The notes under the pieces: generated by a model | The model's database searches: none | What the model saw: the letters and a program-made list of their open reading frames with translations, nothing else | Told to the model about the DNA's origin: nothing | In this document: positions 25,601-38,500 of the stretch, piece by piece | Position numbering within the stretch: position 1 is the stretch's first letter | Layout of the letters: every line of letters begins with the position of its first letter | Translations under genes and position numbers: made by a program | Assembly: GCA_013399695.1 (NCBI GenBank) | Contig: VXAU01003502.1 | Span: 1-64,000 of the forward strand | Source: Formicarius rufipectus | Taxonomy: Eukaryota > Chordata > Aves > Passeriformes > Formicariidae | Length of the DNA: 64,000 nt | Reading direction: 5' to 3'

Positions 25601-28600
25601 CCTGTTCTACAAGCTCAACTAAAGAGTTTCAGATAGGATAAACCAAAATTGCTACTAGCATTTTAGTAAGTCTACCTTAGTAAGGGATAAATGTTAAAGT
25701 ACATATGAGTGAATTTAATAATATGTTTACTTTGCTTAACTTAGTCTTACCCTGACCTATGTGGCTTAATCCAGTGATATTTTACATGATCGACTCCACC
25801 TGGCATCATATCCATCCCCCTCACTTCGCTGTTCTACTTCATGCACTCCACCCCTTCTGGAAGGCTCCACACATCAGTTTGATTCCCAGCTATGGTTCTG
25901 CATGCTCTGGGAACTCTTTCTTCTCTCAAACTGACTCCATACCACTGAGTCCTCTTTAAACTGCTCCCTTAAACCTTTCCTGTACACTTCAGCTTCTGAA
26001 TAATGTTAAGCACCATTTCTGCTCTTTGTATTTCCCCTTCATTTGCAGGTAGTCTGCAATCATACATTTCTAGCACCTTTGCTTCTCTTAAATTTCAACT
26101 TTTTCTTCTTTCATCTCTGTCTTTGTATATTATTTTCCTTGTCTAGCAGCAAAAGTGCCTTTGTTGCCCTCTCATTTCTCATGTCTGTCCTACCAATTTC
26201 TGTATTTTCACATCAGTCATACCAGAGATCTGAAGTAAAAAGGAATTGTTTTTCTAGATGGAAGGCTAAGTGCTATATTGGTTGGTTCCTCTACTTGATG
26301 TTATTTTCTAGCCTTGGGAAACTATGTAAGCAGTAAAAGGCATATCAAGTAGGAAAAAAAGAGGCTTTTTTTGACCAGAAATGATGATGCACGGTAAAAA
26401 GGAAGGCAGTAGCCTCATTAATTGCTGTTTCTGTACAGGTTTTGTGTGGGGTGAGAACCTTCTGGGAAGCTTTGACCCAAGTTCTGTTCCTGGTGCTATG
26501 TTTCTCTATGGAAGCATCGGCCGCAACTGGATGTCACGTTGCTACTGCAGTGGCACAAAGCAAAACATTCAGAAAGCAGAGAGCTATTCCCTTGCTATTT
26601 CTCTGTATTCAAAATTAAAATTGTTGTAAAATCCCTAATAAAAAATAAACACCTCTAATAAGCCTTTCAAAATCCCCAGATTGAGTTCCTGAGGACGAAG
26701 TGACAAACTGTGTATCTTGCGCCTGCATCCAGCCCTGCTTATCTGTTTGCAGAGATGACCAGATGCACAGGTTACATCAGGAGTGTTACCAACATATACC
26801 TTACCAGTTAGCTTTCAACTAGCTGCTCTCTGGACCAAAAAGAAAAATCCCAAATCTAGTGATGATGGCATGTCTTTTTAATGGCTTATGTTATTCTGAA
26901 ATCCTACTGACTCTTGACATAAATTGACTCATATTTGCAATTAGTATAAAAATATATCAGTGAAACTGAGACTTGTATCTGGTGGTGGTGTGAAATTAAT
27001 GAATTTGAGAAAGACAGCTTCACAGCATGACACTGCCTTTTACATCAGGCTTGGACTCTGTGTTAATCCTCATAAAAACACATCTCAGAAGTCTGCAAAG
27101 GTGTTTCTATTATTTTAAGTTATTTAATTGGATAAATGAGCAACTTCAGGAACTCTAATCATTGCTAGCCCATGTTGTGGTATGAGACAGGAAATTGGAG
27201 CACCCTATGCCTTCAAAAGCTGAAGTGAAGAGTTACACAGGGAGCATATATTATTCATAGAATGCAAAATGCACATTATCAGAACAAGAGAAAGCTATTT
27301 TCTTTGGCACAGTAAAATAAGGCAGCCTGAAAAATATGCAGTGGTATGTCACTTGGGAAGAGCCCTGAGTTAAACAACATTCCCCACCTGTCAGGACCCG
27401 TGTTTCACACGCCTGCTGCAGGAGTGAATGGGGATTTGTTTTCAGTAAAGGCTTCTGGTTCATCCACCATGGCACAATTTGCTTCATTTTATATTCATGT
27501 CCTGTAATTACAGAAGTGAAAGAGATGGCAGTGCTATACCATGAACCTTTAGCTTGTGTAAATTTTTACTGGAAAACTTCAGCGTGAAAAACTAAAAGCC
27601 CTTTGAAAATAAAAACTGAGAAAAATAAAATATTAGGTGAGGAAAAAGTTTTCAAATAAGAGAATCAAGCTACATTTTAAATCAAATCTACTACTTTGGC
27701 ATTCCCACGAGGGTAACAAAGTTTAAATTAAGGCATATTTGAGGGCATCTAGGATTTTTGACTAATGTGTCTCTGAAGATCCCAATGCTGTACATCTAAG
27801 ATATTGAAATTTGTACTGTGAGCCAATAAAATAAGTTGGGATTCATCTGAACTAACTTCACTGAAAGTTAGGCATCTAGTTGAAATCAATCCTTTACTTT
27901 CCTTCTGTAGGCAAGGGGAAAAGACAGGCATTGTCAGGGAATAGTTTATGTCTCCTTATCATATTTACTGCCCCAGGAAGGGATGAACAGCTCTGCAAAT
28001 ATGACTCTGCCATATAGACTATGGCTAGATTTAGATGTCTAGCTCACATTAAATGTTACATTTGTACAGACTGAAGCAAAATTAGTTGAATCCATCCCCC
28101 AAAGGCGTGAGGTTGTTAAATAAAAAGTTAGGTAAGGTCCAGTCCAGTTTCTCTGACAGTTTACTCAGTGAAGGTAGGCAAGTAATTTAGAATATTCATG
28201 TTTCTTCTCCTTCTTACTTCCTTCATTTAACTAAACTATAATTAGCTAATATGACAGAGTTCCTTGCTCCTGCCTGTGTTGTCTAGACGTTTTTACAATA
28301 ACGGTGCTATTATAATGATGTTTTTTAAAGTCTGGGTAAGACTGGGAATCAAGAATATTGTGTTGCTTAGCCATTTACACAAGCAGCGTTTTCCTTATGG
28401 TGGTGATTTGCAATATATGCAACTTGCCACACTAGTTTCTGTTTCTTTGTTATTGTACAGCTTTTCATGACCAAATGCAATATCTGTATACATCTCTACA
28501 ACTCATGAGGAAGGTGCACATGTCTCACTCAGACAGAAATTTTGCTAAAACCTTGATATTTTTTCATACATCACAAATATTAAACAAAATTCAGAAACAA

Positions 28601-29494
28601 AACAACAAAAAAAAACTGGTGGTAGGTTTGCACAGCCTCATACAAGTATTTTCAGCAGTAGTTTTATCATGAGTCCTGCTCTTGAGCAACAACAGTTAAT
28701 GGAAGTCCTGTGTCTCTGTTAGTGGAATTATATGAATAATGCAACATGATATTCATTTGCTTTTTTCATCCCACCATTCTTTCACTAAGCCAGCTGCCAG
28801 CTTTAACTGTCATTTCCAAGGACCTAAGGATCAGGTGGGATTATATGCTCAGGCTTTTCTTATTAATAACTGCTTGAATCAATAAGGGGTAAGCCATTTA
28901 GCATAATATACCTATGAAATACTAAGTTTCCAAGCTCAATTTTTAGTTCCTGTTTCTTATGCACCTTGATACAGATGTATCTGTTAAAGTGGAATAAACT
29001 GTCATAGTTAAGGAGTAGATAGGTTTCTTGTGTTATACTGAGTACTTTCTTCTTGTTTCGGCAAAATACATATACCCATCAGGAGTTAGAAGTTTTTAGA
29101 AGTGTTAGTTACAAGGCTGTTTTTCAAGAATGCCAGCAGGTTTTGACTGATGTTGTAAAGAGTGTGACTCATTTACAAAGAATTAGATGCTACATTTTTA
29201 ATTTTTTTCAGTCAGGGAAATTTCTTTTAAACTTTTCAGCATTATTTTTTACCTCATGAGAATCATCCTTTAAGATTAGAAAGAAATCAGAAAGCAGCAA
29301 CTTTGAAACAGGAAGCAGTTCTCCACTCAACAGGAGAATGGAAAGCTGTCTGATCATATTTATCTGATGCTGTCCTAGCTCTGTTCTCATATCTAAATAA
29401 CCAAGAAGTGGGAAACTATAACAGGGTAAAACACATCCACTGAAGGGACTTGAAGCATACAGGAAGTTATTCAGAGCTAGATATCCAGAATAAA
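19622..29494. other. Unique AT-rich DNA, no gene supported
   Basis: Almost 10 kb has no recognisable mobile element. The longest frames are at 21843-22329 (123 codons plus, 160 minus, overlapping each other), in a locally more GC-rich patch. Neither resembles a known protein. A small imperfect palindrome lies at 23155-23180. The stretch 23740-24060 is particularly AT-rich with many homeodomain-like ATTA words, but it cannot be called regulatory from sequence alone. Confidence 0.5.
23155..23180. repeat. Imperfect palindrome
   Basis: Arms GAGTACTGCT and AGTAGTACTC pair at 9 of 10 positions around a 6-base loop. Weaker complementarity (AGTAGTTG with CAACTACT) extends a little further out. It could be a chance hairpin, and nothing nearby suggests a function. 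Confidence 0.5.
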
Positions 29495-29566
29495 TCATAT
29501 AATCATAAAATGGCTTGGGTTGGAAGAGACCTAGTTCCAACGACTTCACACCATGAGCAGGGGTGC
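29495..29566 (-). mobile_element. CR1 3'-end fragment (about 70 bp), minus strand
   Basis: 'tcatataatcataaaatggc' followed by 'ttgggttggaagagacc', 'agttccaac' and 'ccatgagcaggg' is the reverse complement of a CR1 3' terminus. Only about 70 bases are preserved before the match ends. It is an extreme 5' truncation, typical of CR1. Confidence 0.85.
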
Positions 29567-32500
29567 CATTTTGATGACTAACATATGAGGTTCCTCCTTC
29601 CTGTGCCCAAGTTGTGTGTTTTGGCTATGACAGTGACATCTCTCCAGCCTGCACAGCAAACACACTTTAAATTATTACTGCAGACACAGTAAGCAAAGAT
29701 CCTTCCTGCCAAGATCCTCATCAAAGCCTGAGATTGATATTACACCTTCCCAGAGTTTATGTGATGTCTAAAGGCAAGAGCGCTGCAAGAAAGACAAGCA
29801 CTTTTGACAAGACCAAAGACTGGTCAGTCCTGCTGTGATTTTCTTTCTGCCTCTTTCTTCCTTTTCTTATGACTTTGTCATTTAGCATCTTTGTACTCTG
29901 GGGCTCAGTGATTTAATGTGCTGTCACTAATGGCAATTCAACCCTCATATTTCAGAAGTTACACTACGGTTCGAGCTCTCTTTAGAAATATTGTTCCTAA
30001 TTGGAGACCAGCATTAATGAACTAACTGGGACAAAATAAAAAAGAAAAGGCAGTATTTGGAAGAGCCAGTTCAGTAATGAACTGTCAAGGCCTACTCTCT
30101 TCTCATCTAATTGAAATGCTTCTTCTGCTGCCTTTTTTATTGAGTTGCCTTTGGCTTTCAAGATACTTCCCACAGACACATTGACATGTGGATTTTATAT
30201 TAACTTCTGGTTTTGCTGCACTTCACTTCTATAATATTGTTTGGACGTTAAGTGTTTTGGTTTTCTTTTTCCAATTTTTTTCCTAAATAAAAGAAAGAAC
30301 ATTTTGACCTTATTAATAACAGTGAAAACACAAATTTTCAGGTAATTTTCAGGCCCACACAGCTGGGCCCACGCAAACCTATTTGCGTAGCAGCTCAGAC
30401 TACACATAATTAGGGATCTAGTTGTCTTTTCTGTCTAGAATGGTTGTTACACTAGCTGATGATTAAGAGATGGATTAGTTTGTTTTGCATTCCATTTTCA
30501 AGTATTTTCTAGGTTTATATCTTCATATGTTTTTAAGTTTCTAAGTGGCAATTTAAGGATTGCTGCTCTGTGCCAATAAAAATAGAGTTTTGCTGCCAAG
30601 GGAGAACTCACCCAAACACCTTATATAAAATGATGCTACTTACCAGCACTTCTGTTTCATCAACAAAAATTATAATTGCATCTCTCATGAGAAATAAAAA
30701 AAGAAATTCAATCTCCTTGCTACAGTTGTGACCTTAGAATCATTCCAGATGAGAGAAAATACTCCTTTTTTCTGGCTTTTTCAGTCACCAGAGACATCTT
30801 GAGAAGCATTTGTACAAAAATAATATAAACCATATTTTTGTCTCATAAATCTCCTTTGTGTTGGGCTGCAACCACGCTGGCAGGTCCCACCTCACCCATG
30901 CTGCAGCTGCCCCATGGAGCCTGGGGAAAAGTCTTCTGCAGGGGGAAGATTTAAAGCTTCCTTGGCTTTTGTAACAAACACACTGCATGTCTGCAAAAGG
31001 TATCACTCCTAGTAAAGCCAACAGAAGTTTTACTGCAGATTTCAGGAAGGCTAAGTTTTCCTTACCTGCTTGCTCTGTAGTTGATATTTTCTACACGTAG
31101 GCTTCTGGGACTTCACTCCCATGTGCTGGGGTTGAGGTTTTTTCACCAGCACATTAGAAAGCTCCTGGTGTGTGACACCAGGTTGATAATTCCTCCCTGT
31201 ACTAAATCTGGAATGATAAAGAGTAGAAGTGTCACTGGTCTGAGTCTCAGCTCAGGGTGGAATCCAGGCATGAACTGCCTTAAGATTATTGTTTCTCTTC
31301 TATTCTAAGGTTAATATTTCTGAAAGACCTATCTACAAATATGAGTGTCAGACTTCCACTGGAAGAAAACAATCAAAGGGATTTAATGGTGAGATAATTT
31401 ACTCAAAATAATAAAATATTGGAAAGAAGAGTGCCACATACAAAGTGAATTATAATAGTATAAGCAACTCAGAGCCCTTTCTGGAACTGCCTAAAAGAAG
31501 CTGGTTTAATTAACTCAAGATAGAATCCACCCTGTATTAATTACCATTATAACTGATCCTCTTTCTTAAACCTTGATGTGTTCAATATATTGCACAATAT
31601 AATTTGCTATGTATTTTGTATTTACTTATCAGCACTTAACTACAAGTCTAAAAATTACTAACATCACAGGTTTAGCATAGTTTAGTGCTATTTCTGCTTG
31701 TATCATAATTATTTTTTATGTTTCATTAAGTTTTTATGTGATTTTACATGTTCTCACAAATCGTTTACTTTATATATGTTAATTTGCTTTATTTGCATTT
31801 CTTTGTGATCCCTTTACAGCTAACTGCCAATTACTGTAGAAATAGATATTAATTTCATCATAAACTATGATATTTATTGCATATAGTTTGGAATAAATAA
31901 TAGATTATGCACATTTAAATGACTAATATCTCCTTCTATAATATTGTCCATAGACACATAACAAAACACTCTAAACATCCCAATGTAAGTAATTATTAGC
32001 TGTCCCCATGTGAACACATAAACAAAGAGGTTCAAAGAGATAAAGTGACTTGCTTATAGATAGTAATTTTAACAACCTAATTCAAAACCCTGTTGAGTCT
32101 ACCCACTGCCTCCAGTAGGATTTGAATCAATCCTCAAAAGTCAGCAGGAGGCAGAAAACAGTCTCCTGTATCTCTGTTAGGTTCAGGTTTTCTAATTAAC
32201 AATGTTGAAAATGATTTATCAAAACAAGAATTTAATTTTATTTGTTGTAGCAAGAAGCAGGCTATTAACTTCCAATGTCACTTTGGATCCCAAAGGTTCT
32301 TTTGTTGCCAAGGCTGTGAAAAGAGTTCACACTTGTAAATTTTGACTGATCCATTTTGCTGCTGAGATTTTATGACATTTGCTGTCCAGTAGCTCATAAG
32401 TTCTTTCTCTCAGCAGTTCCTGTCAATGAGTTTCTAACTAGAAACTGTCTCCTGGATACTGAAAAACATTTTTGTGTCCTGTCATCCCCCTCATTTTGGT

Positions 32501-34094
32501 AGTTTCACATCTGCAGTAGAAGATATACTGCCTGAATATATCAGATGAAATACTGATGTAGCATATAACATCCCTCATTTATCTTTACTTGCTAATGACC
32601 ATTATTAGCTAAAAATTGAAGGATTTGAAACCAAAACTCCAATCCTCAGGTCATCAGTAATTATATAACTAATGATATTTGGTGGCCCTTTAATATTTTT
32701 GAATGAACTACATCATACTGAACCCTTGTCAAAGTGATCATTTGGTAGCAAAAGGGCACCAAGGGGCACCTTTTCCTTGCTGAGGGGAAAACACATCCAG
32801 GGACTTAAGCAAACCCTTGCAGAAAGGAGAATCCCCCATTTTAAAAACATTTATCACGCAGCAGCAGAAAAGGACCTTTTCACACCTTCTTGAAAAAGCA
32901 TTGGCCAAACACCATAGCGGAGTCCATTACAGACTCAGGAGCACTCTGGCGGACCTGGGATAGCCAAACAGCTTCCTTCAAGAGTCGCAGGAAAGCTTTG
33001 TTAAAGCTGTGCCTTTCTGCCAGTCTGCAGTTCCCTGCACATAAAGGCAACCTTTTTTGGTGAATACTGTCAAGTTGCTTGACAATATTAACATTTACTC
33101 TGTTTGGGATGTGCAGATCATTCTCAGCTCTTTTTAGCTTGGAAGTGGTGTAAAAGATAAATGTATCTCTTTCCAGTATGCCCACCCAGGATTATGATAG
33201 TACTTTTTTTTTTTAGTTTTTTTTCCCAGAGATTTAACTCAAACTGTTATTTCCAGTTTATTTTTTCAGAAACAAGTATGCAGCTGCATTTCAATTAAAT
33301 CACAGTAAACATTATTCCACAAACAATATGGTCTTTTTAGTGTCCAACTTGTGAACAGCAATCCTAAATCCATCAATAAGTATATCTTGTCTTCTCTTAA
33401 TAGGCTTTTTGCAAAATTCAGGGAATGTAATAAGCCCTCAACAACCAAATTATTGCCTATTATTTCACATGGTATTGACAATTATTTAAGACAGAAGATA
33501 ACACTGAAACAGAGCAGAGTACAGGAATATAAGAATTTCTGAGGCAACACGGACTGCTGCAGACCTGCTCTCGATCTGTTGTCTCACCATCAAGAATTTA
33601 ATTCTCTTTTTCTCTTTATCACCCATCACTGATTTATCTGTCAGCCCTTGTACATCTTCCAGGCAAAGAATGACTCTTGCCACACAAACTTACAAGCAGA
33701 GCCCAGCACAAAGGGCCCCTGGTTCACACTAAAGAAACATAGCTGAGGCTGTGTCCAAATTTGATATGCAGGTTGCAGATACCTGCATGTGTCAGTGTTT
33801 TGAGAACTAAAGTCCAAGATGATCAACAATTAACTTAATTTGGCAGTTTAAGAACTTAATAGCTTCTTGTCACCCCTCATCCTGTCCTCCATAGCAGGGG
33901 TATTGAAGCAAGAGTGTATGCATGTATTTCAGCACAAAGCATGCCAAGTCTGAAATTAAGCACACTTTAACCTGCAGTTATTTTAAGCTGCAGGAGTTTG
34001 AACTGAAGCAGCAGAGACTTGCACATCCATCCTGCTCATGTGTATAGGCCTCTTGATCTGACATGTTTTGGCTACACTGCAGCACAGTTGAAGT
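29567..34094. other. Unique AT-rich DNA with a candidate conserved non-coding stretch
   Basis: No mobile element or supported exon was seen. The part from about 31560 to 32400 is very AT-rich, free of recognisable repeats and dense in homeodomain- and POU-like words (ATTA, TTTGCAT). That is the look of deeply conserved non-coding elements in vertebrate gene deserts. This is a compositional impression only. The 101-codon minus-strand frame at 32880-33185 has no recognisable domain. Confidence 0.4.
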
Positions 34095-34715
34095 CATGGA
34101 GATGAGCCAAGGGCTCTTGAGGTAATAGGAGCCAACAGAGAAACTCCAGTGAAATACCTCATCGCATTTCACTGGTGTTCCTCTAGGAAAGCCTCTACAC
34201 CAATGCACTCAGCGTGGGCAACAGTGGGAGGAGTTAGAAGGCACCATGCTGCTAGAAAGACATGACCTACTTGCCACTATTGGAAACTGATGGTTGAATT
34301 CATGACTGGAGTGTAGCTATCAATGCCTATGTGCTATTCAGAGGGACAGAAGAGGACAGAGGAGTGGAAGAGTTGCCCTCTATATCAAGAAATTGATAGA
34401 CCGTTAAGAGCTGAGGAAAAATAACCATGAGTAGATGAAAGTTTATGGGTAAGAAGGCAGCAAAGGGAGTCTTGTGGTTGTTGTCTACTACAGGCCATCT
34501 GATGAAGACTGGCCTACTGATGAAGCCTTCTTGTTCCAGATAAGACAGACATCACTCTTGCAGGCTCTAGTCCTGCTGGGGAACTTCAGCCACCGCAATA
34601 TCTACTGGAAAAGAAACACAGTAAGCTATAAGCAATCCAGGAGACTCCTGGAGTCCATTGAGGCATAACTTCCTAAGGCAAGTAATAGACAGGTATTACC
34701 TTAGGTCACATAATA
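34095..34715 (+). mobile_element. CR1 LINE fragment (ORF2 endonuclease region), plus strand
   Basis: The sequence matches the start of CR1 ORF2 in order. It has 'ctctacaccaatgcactcag', then a segment encoding EELEGTMLLERHDLLATI, then 'catgactggagtgt', 'gtctactacaggcca', and a region encoding QALVLLGNFSHRNIYW followed by KQSRRLLESIEA. These correspond to the apurinic-endonuclease-like domain that nicks target DNA. Frameshifts separate the pieces and stop codons interrupt them. It is unusual in keeping 5' ORF2 sequence while lacking the RT and 3' end; the right side is cut off where a GC-rich LTR piece begins. The left limit is approximate. Confidence 0.85.
34474..34668 (+). pseudogene. CR1 ORF2 endonuclease-domain relic
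   Basis: This 64-codon open stretch encodes a recognisable part of the CR1 endonuclease: VVVYYRPSDED near the start and LVLLGNFSHRNIYW at about residues 33-46. In active enzymes of this family the second motif reads G-D-F-N. Here it is G-N-F-S, so two conserved catalytic-region residues are changed. Upstream endonuclease sequence (from about 34206) is in a different frame and contains stops. It is non-functional. Confidence 0.8.
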
Positions 34716-35125
34716 GAGACACCTCTGCAGACCCCAAGGTCGGTGCAGAAGGAGGGGCAGGAGATGCTCCAGGCACCAGAGCAGAGATTCCCCTGCAGCC
34801 CATGGTGCAGCCCATGGTGAGGCAGCTGTGCCCCTGCAGCCCACGCATGAGGTCCACGGGGGAGCAGAGATGCCTCTGCAGTCCATGGAGGACCCCACAC
34901 TGGAGCAAGTGGATACCTGAAGGAGGCTGTGACCCCACGCAAAACCTGTACTACAGAAGGCTCCTAACACAACACTTGGCCCTGGGGAGAGAGGAGCTCA
35001 TGCTGGAGCAGGCTTCCTGGGAGGACTTGGAAGCCCATAGGGGACCCACACTGGAGCAGCCTGTTTGTGGAGGACTGCACTCTGTTGAAGAGGCCAAGAC
35101 ACCAACCAAGACTTTTTAATGAATT
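34716..35125 (+). mobile_element. GC-rich ERV LTR fragment (ERVL-like)
   Basis: This is a locally GC-rich segment with loosely repeated units: 'ctgcagcccatgg', 'ggaccc(c)acactggagca', 'gaggagctcatgctggagca'. That arrangement of degenerate units is familiar from a class of avian ERVL-type LTRs. The TG start is missing; the segment abuts the CR1 relic directly, so it is truncated or rearranged on the left. The right end fades after about 35120. A 153-codon plus-strand frame across it, ending near 35119, is an accident of the GC-rich repeats and not a gene. The family call comes from memory of the element's look and needs a database comparison. Confidence 0.65.
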
Positions 35126-35168
35126 CTTTCTGGTTTTACTGATGCCAAAAAGCACAAAATAAATGAAC

Positions 35169-35500
35169 TGCCTAGAGCCAATTTGGTCTTTAAGCAGCAA
35201 TGTTGGGAATTTATTGCAATGTTGGGAAGCGAGGCAGTTCGCACTGCACAAACTTGCTTCAAAGTTTCAGCAAGAAATGTGGTAATTTATCCAGTTGACA
35301 TTCAAGATTACATCATCTTGACATATATATTCTTGAAGTTGTGATGTCTAATTGTCATATTCATAGGAGGTAGAGTTAGGGTGGAGTTTGGGGCGAAGCC
35401 TTCCAGGATCTTCTCTTGGCATAGTTTTTTGGTGGTCTTTTCGGCCTTCAGCCTCTCTTCAGGGGTCGTTTTCTCCTCTTTCTCACCGTGACCTCTCCAC
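35169..35500 (-). mobile_element. Candidate second LTR fragment, minus strand
   Basis: Read on the minus strand, the segment ends in CTCTAGGCA (a CA end at 35169). An AATAAA lies about 40 bases before that end (35210-35215), as expected of an LTR R-U5 region. A 12-base repeat GCAATGTTGGGA occurs twice 20 bases apart on the plus strand around the AATAAA. I could not find the TG start or a target duplication, so the element type and outer limit are uncertain. Confidence 0.4.
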
Positions 35501-38500
35501 TTTCTTTGTTAAATGACCCAGCTAGTCAAGCTTGCAAAACTCCTTGAGGCCTTTCTACCTCATTCAGATGTCCGTGTTACCCTGATTTATGGCCACTGGG
35601 TTTATCATATAGCACTCCTAGCAGTCTTCTGGTTTTGGTACAGTAAACAGAACAGGACAAGTTATTCATTGGGTATCAGGCAGAACAAGCATCTAGCAAT
35701 TTTCTAACAGAGCAAGGTACCTTTACTAATTCGGTTAATTCTTTCAGGCCTTGCTTCTGCTTCATTACCCATGCAGTTTTTCTTCCCCATTTTTTTTTCT
35801 GTGTCAGTTTCATCTATTTTGTTAAAGCTATCTGCTTCCAGGATTAAAAAACCCAACGGGATGCTGAAAAAACATTTTTTACAGAAAATATTTGATGATT
35901 TACAATAACTAGTTGACATTTGGAAACTCTTTCAAAGATGGAAAAGGTTACAGCAATGCTAAATATAGTTTTCCTCTTCTGGTCAGCAACAATTATTATT
36001 TATGAGCATTTCTAGGTGACATACCTTCCCTGCACTTCTTCCATTGACAGATAGACACATACATATGGACAGCAGCATAAATAACCTATTCTTCAATCTT
36101 TCCATTAGTGGTGTATGTGGAAGAGGGAAATGTGCAAAAATTGACTTTTACAGAGCTGCAGAAAGAAGCCTAAATCACAGCATAGATATAATTAAAGTGA
36201 TATTTGAATAACATCAGTCATGCACACTTTCTCTGTCTCTCCTTCTCTTGTTTCTCTTCAATACTACTATGTTATTGATTGGATGATTCTGTGATACAGA
36301 AAATAGAGTGGACATCTACCATTCTACACATATTTCTATAACACACCCTCTAGGTGTTCCTTGGTTACCTTGTGGGCCTTCAGAGTCTTGTTTTCAGTGT
36401 TTTGATTGTTTGAGAACAATGTCAAGAGTGACCTGCATAGCAATTTCCTCTCTGTCAAATCTCTTTTATTCTTAATTAAATGTTGCACTACAATGTGTTT
36501 GGACATATTCACTAACCTGTAGAAAGAAAATAAAAAAAAAAAAAAAAAAGAACATTCAAAGAATGACTTGCCCAGAATAGATCCCATAAGTGATAAAGTA
36601 TCCTTATTTCCTGTAATTTACTGCTACTTATGACTATAACTATAGCGTCAAGTGGTGAGACTTCACTAGGTCCCTTAAGGTCAGCCTAAGATTATGTTCA
36701 GACTGAGATGTCCAATAAAGACTGAGATATCCAGGAGAAGCTTAAAGCATTTAGTTCATTTTTCCACGTCTAAGTCACAGCACATATCACATGGTCCCCC
36801 TTGACACACGAACTGGTAAAGGTGTGCAACTTACCTTTAGCACACCCTCAGAATGCAATTTTTTGGGCCTTGGTTACTTTGATTGTGGTCTTTGGCAGTC
36901 AAGGTAATTAAATTAACCCCTTCAATGAAAAGTGGAGGGATCTCCCCTGCACAACCACTCTTCACAAGTCATCTTTTTCCCCTTCCTTGTTTGCTGTTGC
37001 TCTGTCTTACTGCCCTTCATCTCTTGTACCAGCTTTGGTGCCCAAGAGACATCCTTAGCTCAATTCACAACAGCAACTTTGGTTGTATGTAAATGAATTA
37101 AATCAATATACCTATTGTGCACCAGAATCACCACAGTGCCAGTGGTGGGGTCACAAAGTAAGAAGTCAAGAGGAAAGATGGAAATAGGAGGATGGAGTGG
37201 GAACTTTCTCATTCAGCAGCAGTGAACTTCTACACAGGTCCACCACATTTTATAGCAATACACCGGGATTAATCTCACTTAACTGCAGCCAGATGGGAAC
37301 AGGATTAATTTTACTCTGTTTCCTCACCTCTGTAATCAGAAGAAAATGAATGGCATCTCTGCAGAATGATACATCCCATCTCATCCCTCTCCACTGAGAA
37401 CAGAGGAAATCATGAATACTGGCTTAAATTAGACTTCTTTTGAGCAATTTGAGTGCCTAAGCAATCGTGTCTAAGTGCCAGATGAGACATCTTAGGGTGT
37501 CATATCCATCAGCCACATACAGACATTTTGGATAACCCAGAACACCCATAATGGTATTGATTCCTAAATGGAGGCACTTAACGTTATTCCCTCAAAATCT
37601 CACTTTTTGAAGTTCCATCATCTTTCACACCTTTAAACCCAAGGAGAGATGAAGATATAAAGAGAACTCACATATGAGCATGCTTTCAATCTTTGTTCTA
37701 GGAGACTAGTCTAACAGGATTAGTCGAAGTGAACAGCTGATAAGGACTCTGCATGTTCCTCTCTCCTGTCAAAAGAAACAAATGCTTAAAGGGATTTTGT
37801 TACTGCTCTGAATACCCACTGAATGCCATCCAGCCCCACTGAACTCTTCTTACTCCAGAAAATCTACCTATGGAAGTTGTCATCGTCGGGTTGCTGATTC
37901 TGCTCAGTCATACAAAAAAATTATATTTTTGTATTTTCCACAATGGCTCCCTTTGCTATGGTATCTAGGTTTCTCACCATATGTACAGCCTCTCACATCT
38001 CACTGTTCAAAATATCTCAGGGTCTACAGTGCTCATGTACTCATACTTTAATATGTAGCCATTTACCTGCATATATTTTAGGGTATCTCCCTACTCTGCC
38101 CAGGCTTTCTGACCAGCATCTTCAGCCTTTGAAGTTATACTTCCCAGAACCAGGCAACACCTCCAGTGCTTGAAATCCACATTTGTACAATTCAAAACAC
38201 AAAAAAGACAGGGACATTTTGAGTAAATATGCTCTTGGCCAAACAGCACAGTCCCTTCATACCATAACCACAGAGAACTAAGGACAAAACCATCAAAGTG
38301 ATTTGAATGGGGAAAAAACAGAATAACAGCAAGGGAGAAAAACAATTTGGATAGACATGTTTTTACCCTAATGCACACAATCCTTGTTCCAAGCACTGAA
38401 GTCCAAGTTCACTTCTTTGGCTAGAGAATTTTTGAACACTTTTCTCAGGTTACAAAACGGGTTCAGAAACACTGGATTCAAGAATACTGCTGGAATACTT

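Noticed and set aside
29965..29985. tRNA B-box-like GGTTCGAG
   Set aside because: There is no A-box at the proper distance and no foldable acceptor or anticodon stems around it.
34658..35119. 153-codon plus-strand frame
   Set aside because: It spans the CR1/LTR junction and the GC-rich repeat units of the LTR; its P/L/E-rich residues follow from the nucleotide repeats.
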